DNA of 64,000 nt from positions 89,087,819 through 89,151,818 of the forward strand of contig CM065295.1 of the NCBI GenBank assembly GCA_032871835.1. The letters run 5' to 3'. The DNA is from Dipteronia dyeriana (lineage: Eukaryota; Streptophyta; Magnoliopsida; Sapindales; Sapindaceae). The notes under the pieces are model-generated. The model had not been told where the DNA came from, searched no databases, and saw nothing but the letters and a program-made list of their open reading frames with translations. Both the position numbers and the translations under genes were made by a program. Below are positions 34,296 through 46,410 of the stretch, piece by piece. Numbering within the stretch: position 1 is the stretch's first letter; each line of letters opens with the position of its first letter.

Positions 34296-35471
34296 TGTTA
34301 CAGACCCAAAAATAAGCATAGGCAACAGCCTATGCAATGGGCTTGGTGTGGGAGGCATCAGGCCAAAACAAGGCATGTTGGGTGAGCATGGCCTTGGACA
34401 GCATGTGGGCTGTGTGTGCTGGCTTGGATAGGTTGGCAGTATGCGACAACAAGGGCAGTTGGTTGAAAACAAGCTTGGCATATAGACAACAAGCTTGGTA
34501 CGGTGAAAACAAGTTTGGCGTGCACAAACAAGCTTGGTGTGGGCAATGTGGGTATGTTACGTGCAGAAAACAAGCTTGGCGTGCACAAACAAGCTTGGTA
34601 TGGGCAATGTGGGGATGTTAAGTGCAGAAAACAAGTTTGTTAAGGAAAACAAGCTTGTTATGGGAAATGATGGGCGCTATGTGCAATGAACAAGCCTGGC
34701 AGGCTAAAACAAGCTTGGCATGGGCAGCGATGGGCGTTGTGTGTGAGAAATGAGCTTGGCAGACCAAAACAAGTTTGGCATGGGCAGCGAAGGGGCGTTG
34801 TGTGCGAGAAACAAGCTTGGCATACCAAAACAAGTTTAGCAGGGGAAAACAAGCTTGGTTGGGACAAGAAAGTGTTGGCTAACTTTGGGCAATGCATATG
34901 AGTGGCATGTGCAATTTAAGCACACATGTGGGATATATGTATGGGTTGGCATGTGTGGGAAACGTGTACATAATCAATGCGTATCTGATAAGAATTATGG
35001 CATGTGGAAAATGTACTTGCTGTGTTAGAAGGCAGTTACCTTGGCAGTTATTTCTGTAGCCGTGTGTTGTAATCTTTATAAACTCAGAATGTTGAGTATT
35101 CTTCAAAGAGATCAGAGTTGTGATCATCCTGCAAGCATTGTATAAGTGTATTCCTAATTATTAAGGCAATAATAGTTGGGTTGGGATTGGTTCCCCATAA
35201 TTGATTGTGTTCTTATTCTATATTGTTGTGTGTGTGCATATTGTGAGACATAATTGTGGTAAAATAGGCCTAGGGTGTGGGTTGATTGTGTTTGATCGGT
35301 GCAATGCTTGAGTGCAACAATCTGAGGGCTTGATTGAGTGTGTGGTGATTGTGGGAACTCTAAAAGATAATATGTTTAGTGCAACTATTATAAAAAGTAA
35401 GTGGCTGGCTGGACAAGGTTCAACACCTACACAAAGTAGAAAATTTGTAGGCAATTTTCGTTTGTGTAACA
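34296..35471 (+). repeat. Gypsy-1 5' LTR
   Basis: TGTTACAGACCC to TTTGTGTAACA. 34460-34860 is built of ~40-65 bp subrepeats around 'acaagcttggcatgggcagcg', giving at least nine AAGCTT words. Contains ~220 bp (about 34930-35150) missing from the 3' LTR, including 'ctttataaactcagaatg', a likely TATA/start region. The proline/cysteine-rich minus ORFs here are repeat artefacts. Confidence 0.9.
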
Positions 35472-35484
35472 TTGATATAAGAGC
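35472..35484 (+). other. Gypsy-1 primer-binding site, mutated
   Basis: TTGATATAAGAGC follows the LTR end and differs at three positions from the usual TTGGTATCAGAGC (initiator Met tRNA). Confidence 0.7.
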
Positions 35485-35524
35485 ACGAGGTTGTGTTCAT
35501 TTCTTCTAATTTCTATTGTGAAAG

Positions 35525-37700
35525 ATGACTCTAGCAGACACTAAAGAACATGTGACTCGGTTGGAGAAACTTCTGGGTGATCCCCCTCCTTAAGGTTCTA
35601 GCGAAATTATGGCTCTATTGGACCAGTTGGTGGAACAGAAGGAAAGGTCCCTCTTGATGCAGCAGACACATGTCGATCTGTTGAAAGATGTGGAAAGCAA
35701 ATTTGAAAATTTTCGAATAGACCAGGCTGTTTTAACTGTCAGCATGGCTAACAAGATGAAGTTGGTGGAAGATGAAATTGTTATGCTGAGAAGGGCACTT
35801 AACAACCCCAAATGCATCTGATGAGGGCCATATGTCCAAGATAAAGGTTCCAGAACCAAAACAATTCAATGGTAGTCGGAATGCCAAAGAATTGGAGAAT
35901 TTTCTCTGGGATATGGAGTAATACTTCAAGGCTGCCAGGATACCTGAGAATGAACAGGTTAGCATCATGATTAAAACTGAAAAGTGTATGTTTACTAAGA
36001 GATAATATCATTATTTTACACTTCCAATATGATTCATTCTTCAATTTAGACATAATTTCGTTAGTTCGCTTAAATAAATGTGTTGTGTAGTAATCAGTGT
36101 ATTTTTCTTTGTATTTCAGAGGTAATTCGATCAATTCATAATCATGGAGAAGTCAGATGGTAAAACAAACATCGTTTTCAAGTTTAGAACGTCAAAAAAC
36201 CTTAGGAAGATCACGAAGGATATTTTCGTAATTTTGACTATTCACTGTTCACAGTTGGCTTTCACTGTTTATAGTTGACTTTTACTATTCACTCACGATG
36301 CGTTACTGTTCACTCTCGGATGCATTACTGTTCACTCATGGATGGGTTACTGTTCACTGATGACGTGACGAAATCTGGACACTCCATTCTAAATCCATCC
36401 GATGGTCAATTTTCATCCGTATTTTATATGAATAGGGGGCCTCTCCCCCCTAATTTTGATGTCCTGGATCCAAATATGATGTTAGATTTGTGAAATTCTC
36501 TCTCATTTGTTATCAAAATCTCAATTTAAATAAAATAGCTATTTTCTATTTAAATTATGTCTGGCTAATTTTATATAGCTAGGGCCAAAGGTGATACTGT
36601 TGGTATGAAAAATATGACCAAATTTTGGTAAGTTTATTATTTTTATGTTTTCTCCCCTCTGATCTTTATGGATTTTTTGACTCACTGTAGATAGACAGAT
36701 ATTGTCTAGCACAGTGAGTACTTTTACCCATATCTATCAGAGAGTGATTTATCCCCTCTAATCTTTATGGAGTTTTTGACTCACTGTAGACAGACAGATA
36801 TTGTCTGGCACAGTGAGTACTTTTACCCACATCTATTAGAGAGTGGTCAGTGGAGTGGAATACCATCCCAATAATCTGGACTAAATATTAATAATTGGAT
36901 CATATTCGAATTACCAACAGTGGATCCCTTAGTCTCAATATTAATTTTAATTGATTTATATTTTTATACAAGCTTATTAATTAATCTATAAATTAATTCT
37001 ACAAGGACAAGTGAATAACCTCCCTGTGGTTCGACCCGGTCTTACCGGTTAATTTATTACTTTGACACTCTTATACTTGAGAGTAGGAACACTTCTTTAG
37101 GACCTCCCACATCACAAGCATGTATCTTAGTGGTGATGTAAAATTGTGGTGGCGTACATGGATGGCAGACAATCTGAGTGTTGGCAGGCCTAGTGTTGAT
37201 GCGTGGGAATCACTGAAGAAGGAACTAAAAGATCAGTTCTTACCTTACAACACTTCATGGTTGGCAAGGGAGAATTTGAAGAAGTTGAAGCAGATAGGAT
37301 CTGTGAGAGACTATGTGAAGGAATTCAGTTCTTTGATGCTAGATATACAGAATATCTGAGGAAGATAAACTATTCAATTTCATGTTTGGGTTGCAGACAT
37401 GGGCACAGACAGAATTAAGAAGATATGGGGTGAAAGACATTCCCTCTGCCATGGCTGCTGCTGAAGGCTTGGTAGATTTTTGGTTGTCCAATTCAGCCTC
37501 TTCTAGCACTGAGAATAAGAAATCAATGGATGGTAAGAAGGCGAAAAAGGATTGGAAAAAAAAAGAAATTCGAGGGAAAGAAAAAGGAAGGCGAATCATC
37601 TAAAAGAAAGGACCAACAAAACAAGAGGAAATCCCAAACACAGGGTTGTTTTATCTGTAGTGGTCCTCATTTTGCTAGAGAATGCCCAAAGAAGGAGAAG
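35525..37700 (+). pseudogene. Gypsy-1 gag pseudogene, split by a solo LTR
   Basis: Starts at ATG 35525 (MTLADTKEHVTRLEKLLG), hits a TAA near 35593, and continues with coiled-coil-like text (LVEQKERSLLMQQT, MKLVEDEIVML). The capsid segment PKQFNGSRNAKELENFLWDM leads to EQVSI at 35967. The frame resumes after the insertion as MYLSGDVKLWWRTWMADN at 37121, then AWESLKKELKDQFLPYN and VRDYVKEFSSLMLDI. A stop at 37357 and a frameshift near 37560 precede the zinc knuckle C-FI-C-SGPH-FARE-C (~37650-37690). Clean excision of 1142 bp plus one CATCA restores the flanking text. Confidence 0.88.
35968..37109 (+). mobile_element. Solo LTR-S, complete copy
   Basis: TGATTAAAACTG...GGACCTCCCA, 1142 bp, flanked by the perfect 5-bp duplication CATCA (35963-35967 and 37110-37114) inside Gypsy-1 gag. 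Ends with 'ccctgtggttcgacccggtcttaccgg', typical of the 3' part of many plant gypsy LTRs. No internal domain, so it is a product of LTR-LTR recombination. Carries CACTG-rich repeats and two conserved hairpins (36680-36719, 36779-36819). Confidence 0.93.
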
Positions 37701-40700
37701 GTTAAGGTAATAATCAGTCAAGACTGTGATGTAGGTGACTTTTCTGGTGCTTGTCCGTCTCGGGTGAATCCTTTGCAATTGTTGAATACAATTATCATGG
37801 AGAAACAGAAAAGCTACAAAGGCTTGATGTACGTGAATGTGGAAGTAAATGGGCGTGTGATTCAAACCATGTTGGACACATGTGCAACAAACAATTTTAT
37901 GGCATAACGAGAAGTGGACAGATTGGGTTTGAATCTGTTGGAAAGCACAAGCAAGATCAAAGCAGTGAATTCTGGAGCAATGTCGGTTCGTGGTGTGGCA
38001 GAAATAACACTGAAGGTGGGATCTTGGCTGGGCAAATGTAGAATAATGGTAGTACCACTTGATGATTTTGACCTAATACTTGGTATTGACTTCTTTACCA
38101 AGGCAAAGGCAATGGTGATGCCTTATCTGTGGGAAATTCTTATAGGGGATGAGGAAAGTCCCTGTTTTGTGCAAACTTGTGGTATGACTCAAGACATCAA
38201 ACAGGGGAAAGACAATGGGGCTGTTATTTCGGCCAAACAAGTACACAAGGGCTTGAAGAAGGGGCAAATGACTTATGTGGCTGCGTTGGTATAGATCAAA
38301 CCTAATGTAATGGTGAAGGTACCTGATGAAGTTGAGGCAGCTCTTGAGAATTGACTGATGTTATGCCTAATGAGTTGCCAAGGGAACTAACATCTAGAAG
38401 GACTACTGATCATCGGATTGATCTGGAGGCAGGGGCCAAACCACCAGTACAAGCTCCTTATAGAATGACGCCTTGTGAGTTGCCAGAACTAAGGAAACAG
38501 TTGGATGGGATACTAAAAACTGGTATAGTTCAGCCATCGAAGGCTCCCTATAGTGCTCATGTGTTATTTCAGAAAAAACAAGATGGTTCATTATGAATGT
38601 GTATGGATTACAGAGCTTTGAACAAGGTAACTGTGAAGAACAAGTACCCGATACCGAATGCAGCTGACTTGTTCGACAAATTGTCTAAGGCTCCTTACTC
38701 TACCAAGCTAGACCTCAGGTCGGGTTATTGGCAAGTCAGGGTGGCTGAAGGTGATGAAGCAAAGACTAGTTGTGTAACAAGGTATGGCTCTTTTGAGTTT
38801 TTGGCGATGCCTTTTGGGTTAACCAACTCTCCTGCAACATTTTTCAATTTGATGAATGATGTTTTGTATGAGTTCTTGGATAAGTTTGTTGTTGTATATA
38901 TGGATGATATAGTGATATACAGTGAAACTTGAGCTGAGCATGTTGTTCATTTGAGGAAAGTGTTCTCTCGTTTGAAGGAACATAAATTATATGTCAATAA
39001 GAAGAAATGTGAGTTTTCCCGGTAAGAAGTGATGTTCTTGGGGCATTGGGTCGGAAAAGGGAAAATTAGGATGGATGAAAGGAAGGTTGAAGCCATTCGA
39101 AATTGGCCAGCTCCTTCTAAGGTTGCAGATTTGAGGTCTTTTCTAGGCCTTGCAAACTATTATAGACGTTTAATTGAAGGGTATTCAAAGAAAATTAGTC
39201 CTTTAACTGATTTGTTAAAGAAGGACAGAAAATGGGTGTGGTCTGAAGCGTGTCAGGGTGCATTTGACAAACTGAAGGTAACGGTGTCTTCAAAACCTGT
39301 GTTGTGTCTACTTGATTTTGAGAAGCCTTTTGAAGTGCACACTGATGCATCTGATAGAGCTCTTGGAGGAGTTCTTGTTCAAGAGGGGAATCCAATTGCT
39401 TTTGAAAGCAGGAAGCTGAAAGAGGCAGAGCAGAGGTATTCAGCCCATGAAAAGGAGATGGCAGCAGTGATTCATTGTCTTGATACTTGGAGGCACTACC
39501 TGCTGGACCAAATTCATGGTGGTGGTCGATAATGTTGCAAACACTTATTTCAAGACACAAAAAAGCTGACTTCTAAGCAAGCACGTTGGCAGGAATACTT
39601 GGCTGAAATTGATTTTATATGGGTGCATCGACCGGGCCGTCAGAATCAAGTAGTTGATGCTTTGAGTAGGAAAGAAGTACAAGGGTATGTCTCTGCATTG
39701 GCTGCCTTGCAATCCAATTTTGGAAAGAGTAAAGGAGCAAGATGAGAATGATTCTAACTACACTAAACTGAGGTAAGAGGTGATAGATGGTTTGGTACGA
39801 AGATATTGGGTGAAAGATAACCTGTTGTATGCCAAAGGCAATAGGTAGTTTATTCCAAGTAGGGGTGGACTAAAGCAGGAATTATTGAGGGAGATACATG
39901 ACTCACAGTGGGCGGGACATTCAGGGGTTGAAAGAATGATAGTCTTGTTGTCTAGGAGCTAATATTATCCCAAATTGCGTGAGGATGTAGAGATGTATGT
40001 CAAGACGTGCTTGGTTTGTCAACTTGACAAGACTAAGCAAAAGAAATAGGCTGGTTTGCTGCAGCCATTGCCAATTCCAGAGAAGCCATGGGTGTCAATT
40101 TCTATGGATTTTGTTGTTGGATTTCCTGAAGTTAATGGTGTGAGATCTGTGTTGGTTGTGGTTGACAGGTTTTCAAAGTATACAGTCTTTATAGCAGCTC
40201 CAAATGCATGTCCAGCAGAAAAAACAGCAGAGTTATTTTTCAAGAATGTAGTGAAGCATTCGGAGTCCCAGCTGATATTGTGAGTGATCGTGATACTTGT
40301 TTCATAGGAAAGTTTTGGACGTTTTGTTCAATCTGATGGGATCAGAGTTGAAGTTCTCTATGGATGGTCAGACGGAAAGGATCAATACTCTTTTGGAAGA
40401 GTACTTGAGACACTATGTTACTGCAAGTCAAAAGAACTGGTTGGATTTACTTGATGTGGCACAGTTTTGCTACAATCTACATAAATCATCATATACTGGT
40501 TTGAGTCCAGCTGAGTTATGCATGGGATATCAACCTCTGACTCCATTGGAGGTGGCATAACAAAAAGATCAGGGACTATGTCTAGCAGCATACAGATTTG
40601 CTCGAGAGAAGACTGAGCTGATTGAAGGAGCCATTGAGAGTTTGGCTAAGGCTGTAAGAAGGATGAAAAGTATGCTGATCAGAATCACCGTGCTTTGGAG

Positions 40701-41160
40701 TTCAATGTAGGCGATAAGGTGTTGTTGAAGCTTACTCCACAGATTTGGAAGAAAGTCACAGATCGAAGATATCACAAAGGTTTGATTCAGAGGTATGATA
40801 GGCCGTTTGTGATTAAGGAAAGGGTTGGAAATGTGGCATATAGGTTGGCTTTACTGGATAGATTGAAAGTACATCCAACATTCCATGTTTGTTTCTTGAA
40901 ACCTTACCATGAAGAAACTGAAGATCATAGTAGGGTACAACAGAGGCGGACGTCTCCGGTTAACAGAAAAGAATTTGACAAGATAGTATTGAGGGTTCTA
41001 GATCACAAGATAGTGGGAGAGAGCAAACTGAATAGAAGAACGGATTTTCTGATTCAGTGGAAGGAAGAAAGTGTTTCAAATGCCATTTGGGAGAAAGGGG
41101 CAACTTTATGGTAGTTCGAAGATTTGACCCAGCAATACTTGAAGAACCTCCCGACGAGGG
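37701..41160 (+). pseudogene. Gypsy-1 pol pseudogene (PR-RT-RNase H-INT-chromodomain)
   Basis: Aspartic protease at ~37850-38095, where the active site reads LDTCATNNF with Cys in place of Gly, then LILGIDFF. RT at 38390-38935: PYRMTPCELPEL, DYRALNKVTVKNKYPIP, FLAMPFGLTNSPATF, and an intact VVYMDDIVIYSE. RNase H at ~39300-39680: [34 protein letters not shown]. Integrase: CLVCQLDKTK at ~40010, SMDFVVGFPEVNG at ~40105 and IVSDRD at ~40280; part of the core between IVSDRD and DGQTERIN is damaged. C-terminus: GDKVLLKLTP, PTFHVCFLKPY, then a chromodomain-like end (VLRVLDHK, FLIQWKEESVSNAIWEK) at ~40990-41110. Stops include 38342, 38595, 38930, 39025 and 39530. Confidence 0.92.
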
Positions 41161-41187
41161 CGTCGGCTTCTTCAAGTAGGGGTGATT

Positions 41188-42088
41188 TGTTACAGACCCA
41201 AAAATGAGCATAGGCAACAGCCTGTGCAATGGGCTTGGTATAGGAGGCATCAGGCCAAAACAAGGCATGTTAGGTGAGCATGGCCTTGGGCAGCATGTGG
41301 GTTGTGTGTACTGGCTTAGATAGGTGGTAGAATGCGACAACAAGGGCAATTGGTTGAAACTAAGTTTGGCAAGCAGACAACAAGCTTGGCATGGTGAAAA
41401 CAAGCTTGGCGTGCACAAACAAGCTTGGTGTGGGCAACATGGGGATGTTGCGTGCAGAAAACAAGCTTGGCGAGGAAAACAAGCTTGGCATGGGCAATGA
41501 TGGACGCTGTGTGCGAGGAACAAGCTTGGCAGGCTAAAACAAGCTTGGCATGGGCAGCGATGGGGCGCTGTGTGCGAGAAATGAGCTTGGCAGACCAAAA
41601 CAAGCTTGGCATGGGCAGCGAAGGGGCGCTGTGTGCGAGAAACAAGCTAAGCAGACCAAAACAAGCTTGGTATGGGAAAACAAGCTTGGTTGGGACAAGA
41701 CAGTGTTTGTTGACTTTGGGCAAGACATATGAGTGGCATGTGCAATTTAAGCAACCATGTGGGTGATATGTGTGGGCTGACATACTAATTATTAAGGCAA
41801 TAATAGTTGGGTTGAGATTGATTCATGTAATTGATTGTGTTCTTATTCTATATTGTTGTGTGTGTGCATATTGTGAGACATAATTGTGGTAAAACAGGCC
41901 TAGAGTGTGGGCTGATTGTGTTTGATCGGTGTAATGCTTGAGTGCAACAATCTGAGGGCTTGATTGAATGTGTGGTGATTGTGGGAACTCTGAAAGATAA
42001 TATGTTTGGTGCAACTGTTATAAAAAGTAAGTGGCTGGCTGGACAACACAAAGCAAAAAATTTGTATGCAATTTTCGTTTGTGTAACA
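41188..42088 (+). repeat. Gypsy-1 3' LTR with internal deletion
   Basis: TGTTACAGACCC to TTTGTGTAACA. Same subrepeat block as the 5' LTR at 41380-41700. A ~220-bp segment is missing at about 41782 ('gggctgacata|ctaattattaagg'). PPT-like 'agtaggggtgatt' precedes it. Confidence 0.9.
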
Positions 42089-42093
42089 ACTTG

Positions 42094-42506
42094 CTGTTAG
42101 GTAGCAGTGGCATTTGGTGGTCTTTGGAACGAATATGAAGTAATGATTTAGGTTCATCAAAAATATTTGAGAATTCTTCTAATATGGGTAGCAATTCTTT
42201 TGGCACTTTATGTTCTTCCTTCTCCATTTCTAAGGAGTATAGCTGAATTATGAGCTCCACTATTCACTGTGCTTTTCCCAGAATGGTAGCAACTCGGTAG
42301 CAACTTGCTTCATTTACATTTGCTTAAGTTTCCCAGCACCGTCAATCACGACTTATGTATTTTTTTCTTCTTCATCATCACTTTCTTCCTCTCCTTTGAG
42401 TATGAAAAACCGTCGTTCGGTGCACTGATGCCCAAACCTATACACTTCATCACAGTTATAGCACAACCTCTTCTCCCTTCTAGTTGCCATTTCGGTTGGT
42501 ATCAAT
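42094..42506 (-). pseudogene. Older gypsy gag/RT remnant, right part of the split element
   Basis: From 42500 down, the minus strand reads RREKRLCYNCDEVYRFGHQC, a gypsy Gag zinc knuckle CX2CX4HX4C, then acidic text EEESDDEEE. After a stretch with the protease apparently deleted comes LLPILEEFSNIFDEPKSL and KDHQMPLLPN, the gypsy RT entry motif. The next RT residues are found at 34218-34290, past the Gypsy-1 insertion. Its upstream side is cut at 42507 by a reversed copia LTR. Confidence 0.82.
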
Positions 42507-44325
42507 TGTAAGCCACATAGTCGCGCAACGGAAGGAATTATAAATTTTTGTATGTAACTTGAAAACCGTATATGATATAGAAGAATGTATAAAGAGAATT
42601 AGGTCATACCCTTGATGACTTACCCTTTCTTTTCTTTAAGCTTTCATTTTGATTTGAAACCACCAAGTCTTCCTTGCTATGTCCCTTGATCCGACAACTA
42701 CGTGTGGACGCGTCACGATCTTTAAGGAACGTACAGGATGATGCAGAGGCTTGAAGAAAAACTCTTTTTTCTTTTGTCTATGTTTGGCCACGCAAGGGGA
42801 AGATTTTTCTTTTCTTTTCAAGGTCGAAAATTTACCCTAGACTTTCTAGGTTTCTTGTTCTGTGTATTTGGTTCACTAATTCACAATTAGTCTATTTCCT
42901 AGTTATATATATGAAAAAAAAAAAACTAGATGCATATCCTTTTCTAAATATATCTCTGTATATTTAAAAGAATAATTAGTATTTAAGTGTCCTAGGTAAA
43001 ACAAAATTTTAACTCCCACCTAACCTTAGTTGACCTAGACTTAAATACCAGACTTAGTAAAGAATAAAATAATCTAATTATTTTATCTTTGTCTCAGTCA
43101 TGATTTGAACCTGCAACCTTCAACTAGTAATTAATTATTAATTAGTAATTATTAATTCATTCATTAAATAATCTAATTTATTTATTTATTTATTTATTAA
43201 TATATTAATTAAATAATCTCATTATTCAATCAATCTATGAATAAATATGTGTCACTTTCGTAAGACAATTAATTGGACAATCCAATTAATTAACCGTGAC
43301 CCTTGTTACCTTTAATCAATTGGGCTAGCAAGGGGACCGAATGGATCCACATTTTTGAGCTCCAATAATACTTAAAATAATTAATTAAACTCTTTAATTA
43401 ATATTTCATGATTATTAACCTCGGAGTTATTCCACTACAAAACCCGAGACTGCACTCTCGCAACTGTAGATCTATTACACAAACCGAAATTATAGTTATC
43501 TGTCGATATAGCTATTGCATATGGTATGATCCTCCACAAGTAGTTCTTAATTAGAGCTAGGTCATAAATTCCATTATACCCCTCTAATTATATATTTTCC
43601 ATTAAGTATCATTGATTATTTAATGAACAATAAATCCTAACTTCCATTTACGGAAGAATGAGAGCGCTCATATTCTTCAAGATCCAAATCAACCCATAAG
43701 GGAACTATTATTTACTTCTCAAAAGGAGTGGAATCCACTATTGTGTACAAATCTTCCTAGCCATAAGCCAAAACTGTAATTCTAACATACGAAGTTATTG
43801 ACCTGGAATGCAACTATGATCTCACATATGGTATATCAAAAACCACGATCTAACATGAATGGGTCGATAAGACACTCATGATTAAGATTACATATATATA
43901 GCCACCATTTGTCGATATATATGAATCTCATCATGTAACGAATCTTAGTGAGATATTCATATAGATCGTGGTCCAATCCCATATTATCACATCATATTAG
44001 GTGCATCCGTTCTCATATCACCATAAGAATAGTCTAGGATAAGACCACCGTACATTACAGAATGAACAGCAGCTGTAGATTAACCATAAATAAAGTACCT
44101 AGCTCTATTTGCTATCTACAGACTCTTTAGATTGCTCATCTCAAACTGAATTCCTTTATATATGACACTCATTTACTCAGTTAGAGATTACATCCGACAA
44201 TATTGGATGTTAAGTACACATGATATGAATGTATGAGACAGATTTATAGAATGAATGAACTACTTCTTTTATTAATATTTCATTCACATTTATAAATTAC
44301 AAGCTTTAGGGCATAAACCCCAACA
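42507..44325 (-). mobile_element. Solo LTR of the Copia-1 family, reversed
   Basis: On the minus strand it starts TGTTGGGGTTTATGCCC and ends GGCTTACA, matching the 3' LTR 8472-10490 through most of its length. Shared features are the 'aacatccaatattg.cggatgtaatctc' start, the 'ctagcaaggggacc' section and 'gttctctgtgta'-type ends. Flanks TCAAT (42502-42506) and TTAAT (44326-44330) are a 5-bp duplication with one mismatch. Length 1819 bp. No internal domain. Confidence 0.88.
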
Positions 44326-44686
44326 TTAATCAAGATTGCCTTCAAGACCCATTAGGGACACTATGAATTTAGAGTCATGTCTTTCGGTTTGACTAACGCC
44401 CCTACTATGTTTCAGAGTTTGATGAACGAGGAATGATACTAGTTTTTTTTAATGATATCCTAATCTATAGCAAGAACATGGAGGAACACATCAAACACCT
44501 CAAGATTGCTATCTCCATACTTAAGCAACACCAACTGTATGTGAAAAGAAGCAAACACGTGGAATACCTATGGCATATAATTTCATCTAAGGGGGTGGTT
44601 GTAGACCAAAAGAAAATTCAGGGCATGCTAGAGTGGCCAATGCCAGCTTCTATTAAGGCATTGAGGGGTTTTTTTGGCCTGACAGG

Positions 44687-45845
44687 TGACACGTCCTAAA
44701 GAAGTGTTCATACTCCCAAGTATAAGAGTGTCATAGTAATAATTTAACCGGTAAGACCGAATCGAACCACAGGGAGGTTGTTCACTTGTCCTTGTAGAAT
44801 TAATTATGTAGATTAATTACTAAGCTTGTTATAAAATGAAAATCAATTAAAATTAATACTGGGGCTAAGGGATCCACTGTTGGTAATTCGAATATGATCC
44901 AATTATAAATATTTAGTCCAGATTAATGGGATGGTATTCCACTCCATTGACCACTCTCTAATAGATGTGGGTAAAAGTACTCACTGTGCTAGACAATATC
45001 TGTCTATCTACAATGAGTCAAAACTCCACAAAGATTAAAGGGGATAAACCACTCTCTGATAGATATGGGTAAAAGTACTCACTGTGCTAGACAATATTTG
45101 TCAATCTACAGTGAGTCAAAAACTCCATAAATATTAGAGGGGAAAAAACATAAAAATAATAAACTTACCAAAATTGGATCATATTTTCCATACCAACAGT
45201 ATCCCCTTTGGTCCCAGCTATATAAAATTAGCTAGACATAATTTAACTAGAAAATAACTATTTTATTTAAACTGAGAATTTGAGAACAAAAGAGAGAGAA
45301 TTTCACAAATCTAACATCAGATTTGGATTCAGAACATCAAAATTAGGGGGGAGAGGCCCCCTATTTATACAAAATACGAATGAAAATTGACCATCGGATG
45401 AATTTAGAATGGAGCGTCCAGATTTCGCCACATCATCAGTGAACAGTGACAGTGAACAATAACTCATCCGTGAAGTGAATAGTGAATAGTGACAGTGAAC
45501 ACTAACGCATCCGCGAGTGAACAGTAACGCATCCGTGAGTAAACAGTGAAAGTCGACTGTGAACAATGAATAGTCAAAATTATAAAAATGCCCTTCGTGG
45601 TCTTCTTAAGGTTTTTTGACGTTCTAAACTTGAAAACGATATTTTTTTTTTGCATCTGACTTCTCCATGATTCTAAATTGATAGAATTACCTCTGAAATA
45701 CAAAGAAAAAAAACACTGATTACTACACAACACATTTATTTAAGCGAACGAACAAAATTATGTCTAAATTGGGGAATTAATCATATTGGAAATGTAAAAT
45801 GATGATATTATCCCTTAGTAAACATACATTTTTCAATGTTAATCA
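44687..45845 (-). mobile_element. Solo LTR-S, copy 3, reversed
   Basis: Reverse complement of the 35968-37109 family, 1159 bp, from TGACACGTCC (44687) to TTAATCA (45845). Flanks ACAGG (44682-44686) and ATAGG (45846-45850) are a 5-bp duplication with one change. Removing it rejoins the gypsy RT text LTG/YYRKF. Hairpin blocks at 44979-45018 and 45077-45115. Confidence 0.92.
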
Positions 45846-46410
45846 ATAGGTTACTATCGTAAGTTTGTATAAGGATACAGAGTGGTAAGTAAACCTTTAA
45901 CTGAACTGCTTAAAAAGGAACAATTTCAGTTGGGGAGAGGCAGCCAATACAAGCTTTGAAACTTTAAAGAAGGTCATGACAACAACCCTAGTGTTGGCTT
46001 ACCGAAATTTTCACTATTATTCACAGTGGAAACTGATGCTTGCAATTGTGGGATAGGTGATGTGTTAATGCAAAAGGGTAGGTCATTAGCTTTTATAAGC
46101 AAGGTCCTCCCACCTACGAAACTTGACTTGTCCATATATGAGAAAGAATTGTTGGCAATTGTGTATGCCAGATAGAAATGAAAACCTTACCTACATGGAC
46201 ACAAATTCATTATCAAGGTAGACCATGAGAGCTTGAAATATTTCCTAGAGCAGAAAATGTCAACATTAATACAGTCGAAGTGGTTAACTAAGTTACTAGG
46301 GTATGGCTATGAAATTTCCTGTAAAAAAGGGAAAGTAGAATGTTGTGGCTGATGGTCTTTCAAGAGTTATGTGCACATAAGAAGGAGCTCTAACAGCTCT
46401 CACCACCAGT

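Larger units (their letters stand above)
34296..42088 (+). mobile_element. Ty3/gypsy chromovirus-type retrotransposon, inactive (Gypsy-1)
   Basis: LTRs of 1176 and 901 bp have inverted termini TGTTACA...TGTAACA. Flanks GCTTG (34291-34295) and ACTTG (42089-42093) look like a 5-bp target duplication with one change. The order gag, CCHC, protease, RT, RNase H, integrase, chromodomain-like C-terminus is the gypsy order. Many stops and frameshifts. A solo LTR-S (35968-37109) sits in gag. The whole element lies inside an older minus-strand gypsy RT. Confidence 0.93.

Noticed and set aside
34284..34897. Overlapping Cys/Pro-rich ORFs on both strands (also 41316-41783)
   Set aside because: They lie in the subrepeat array of the Gypsy-1 LTRs and have no start context or homology.
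42500..42512. 'ttggtatcaat' at the solo LTR edge as a primer-binding site
   Set aside because: It lies on the wrong strand for this LTR and is explained by gypsy gag text (LIPTEMATRR) on the minus strand.
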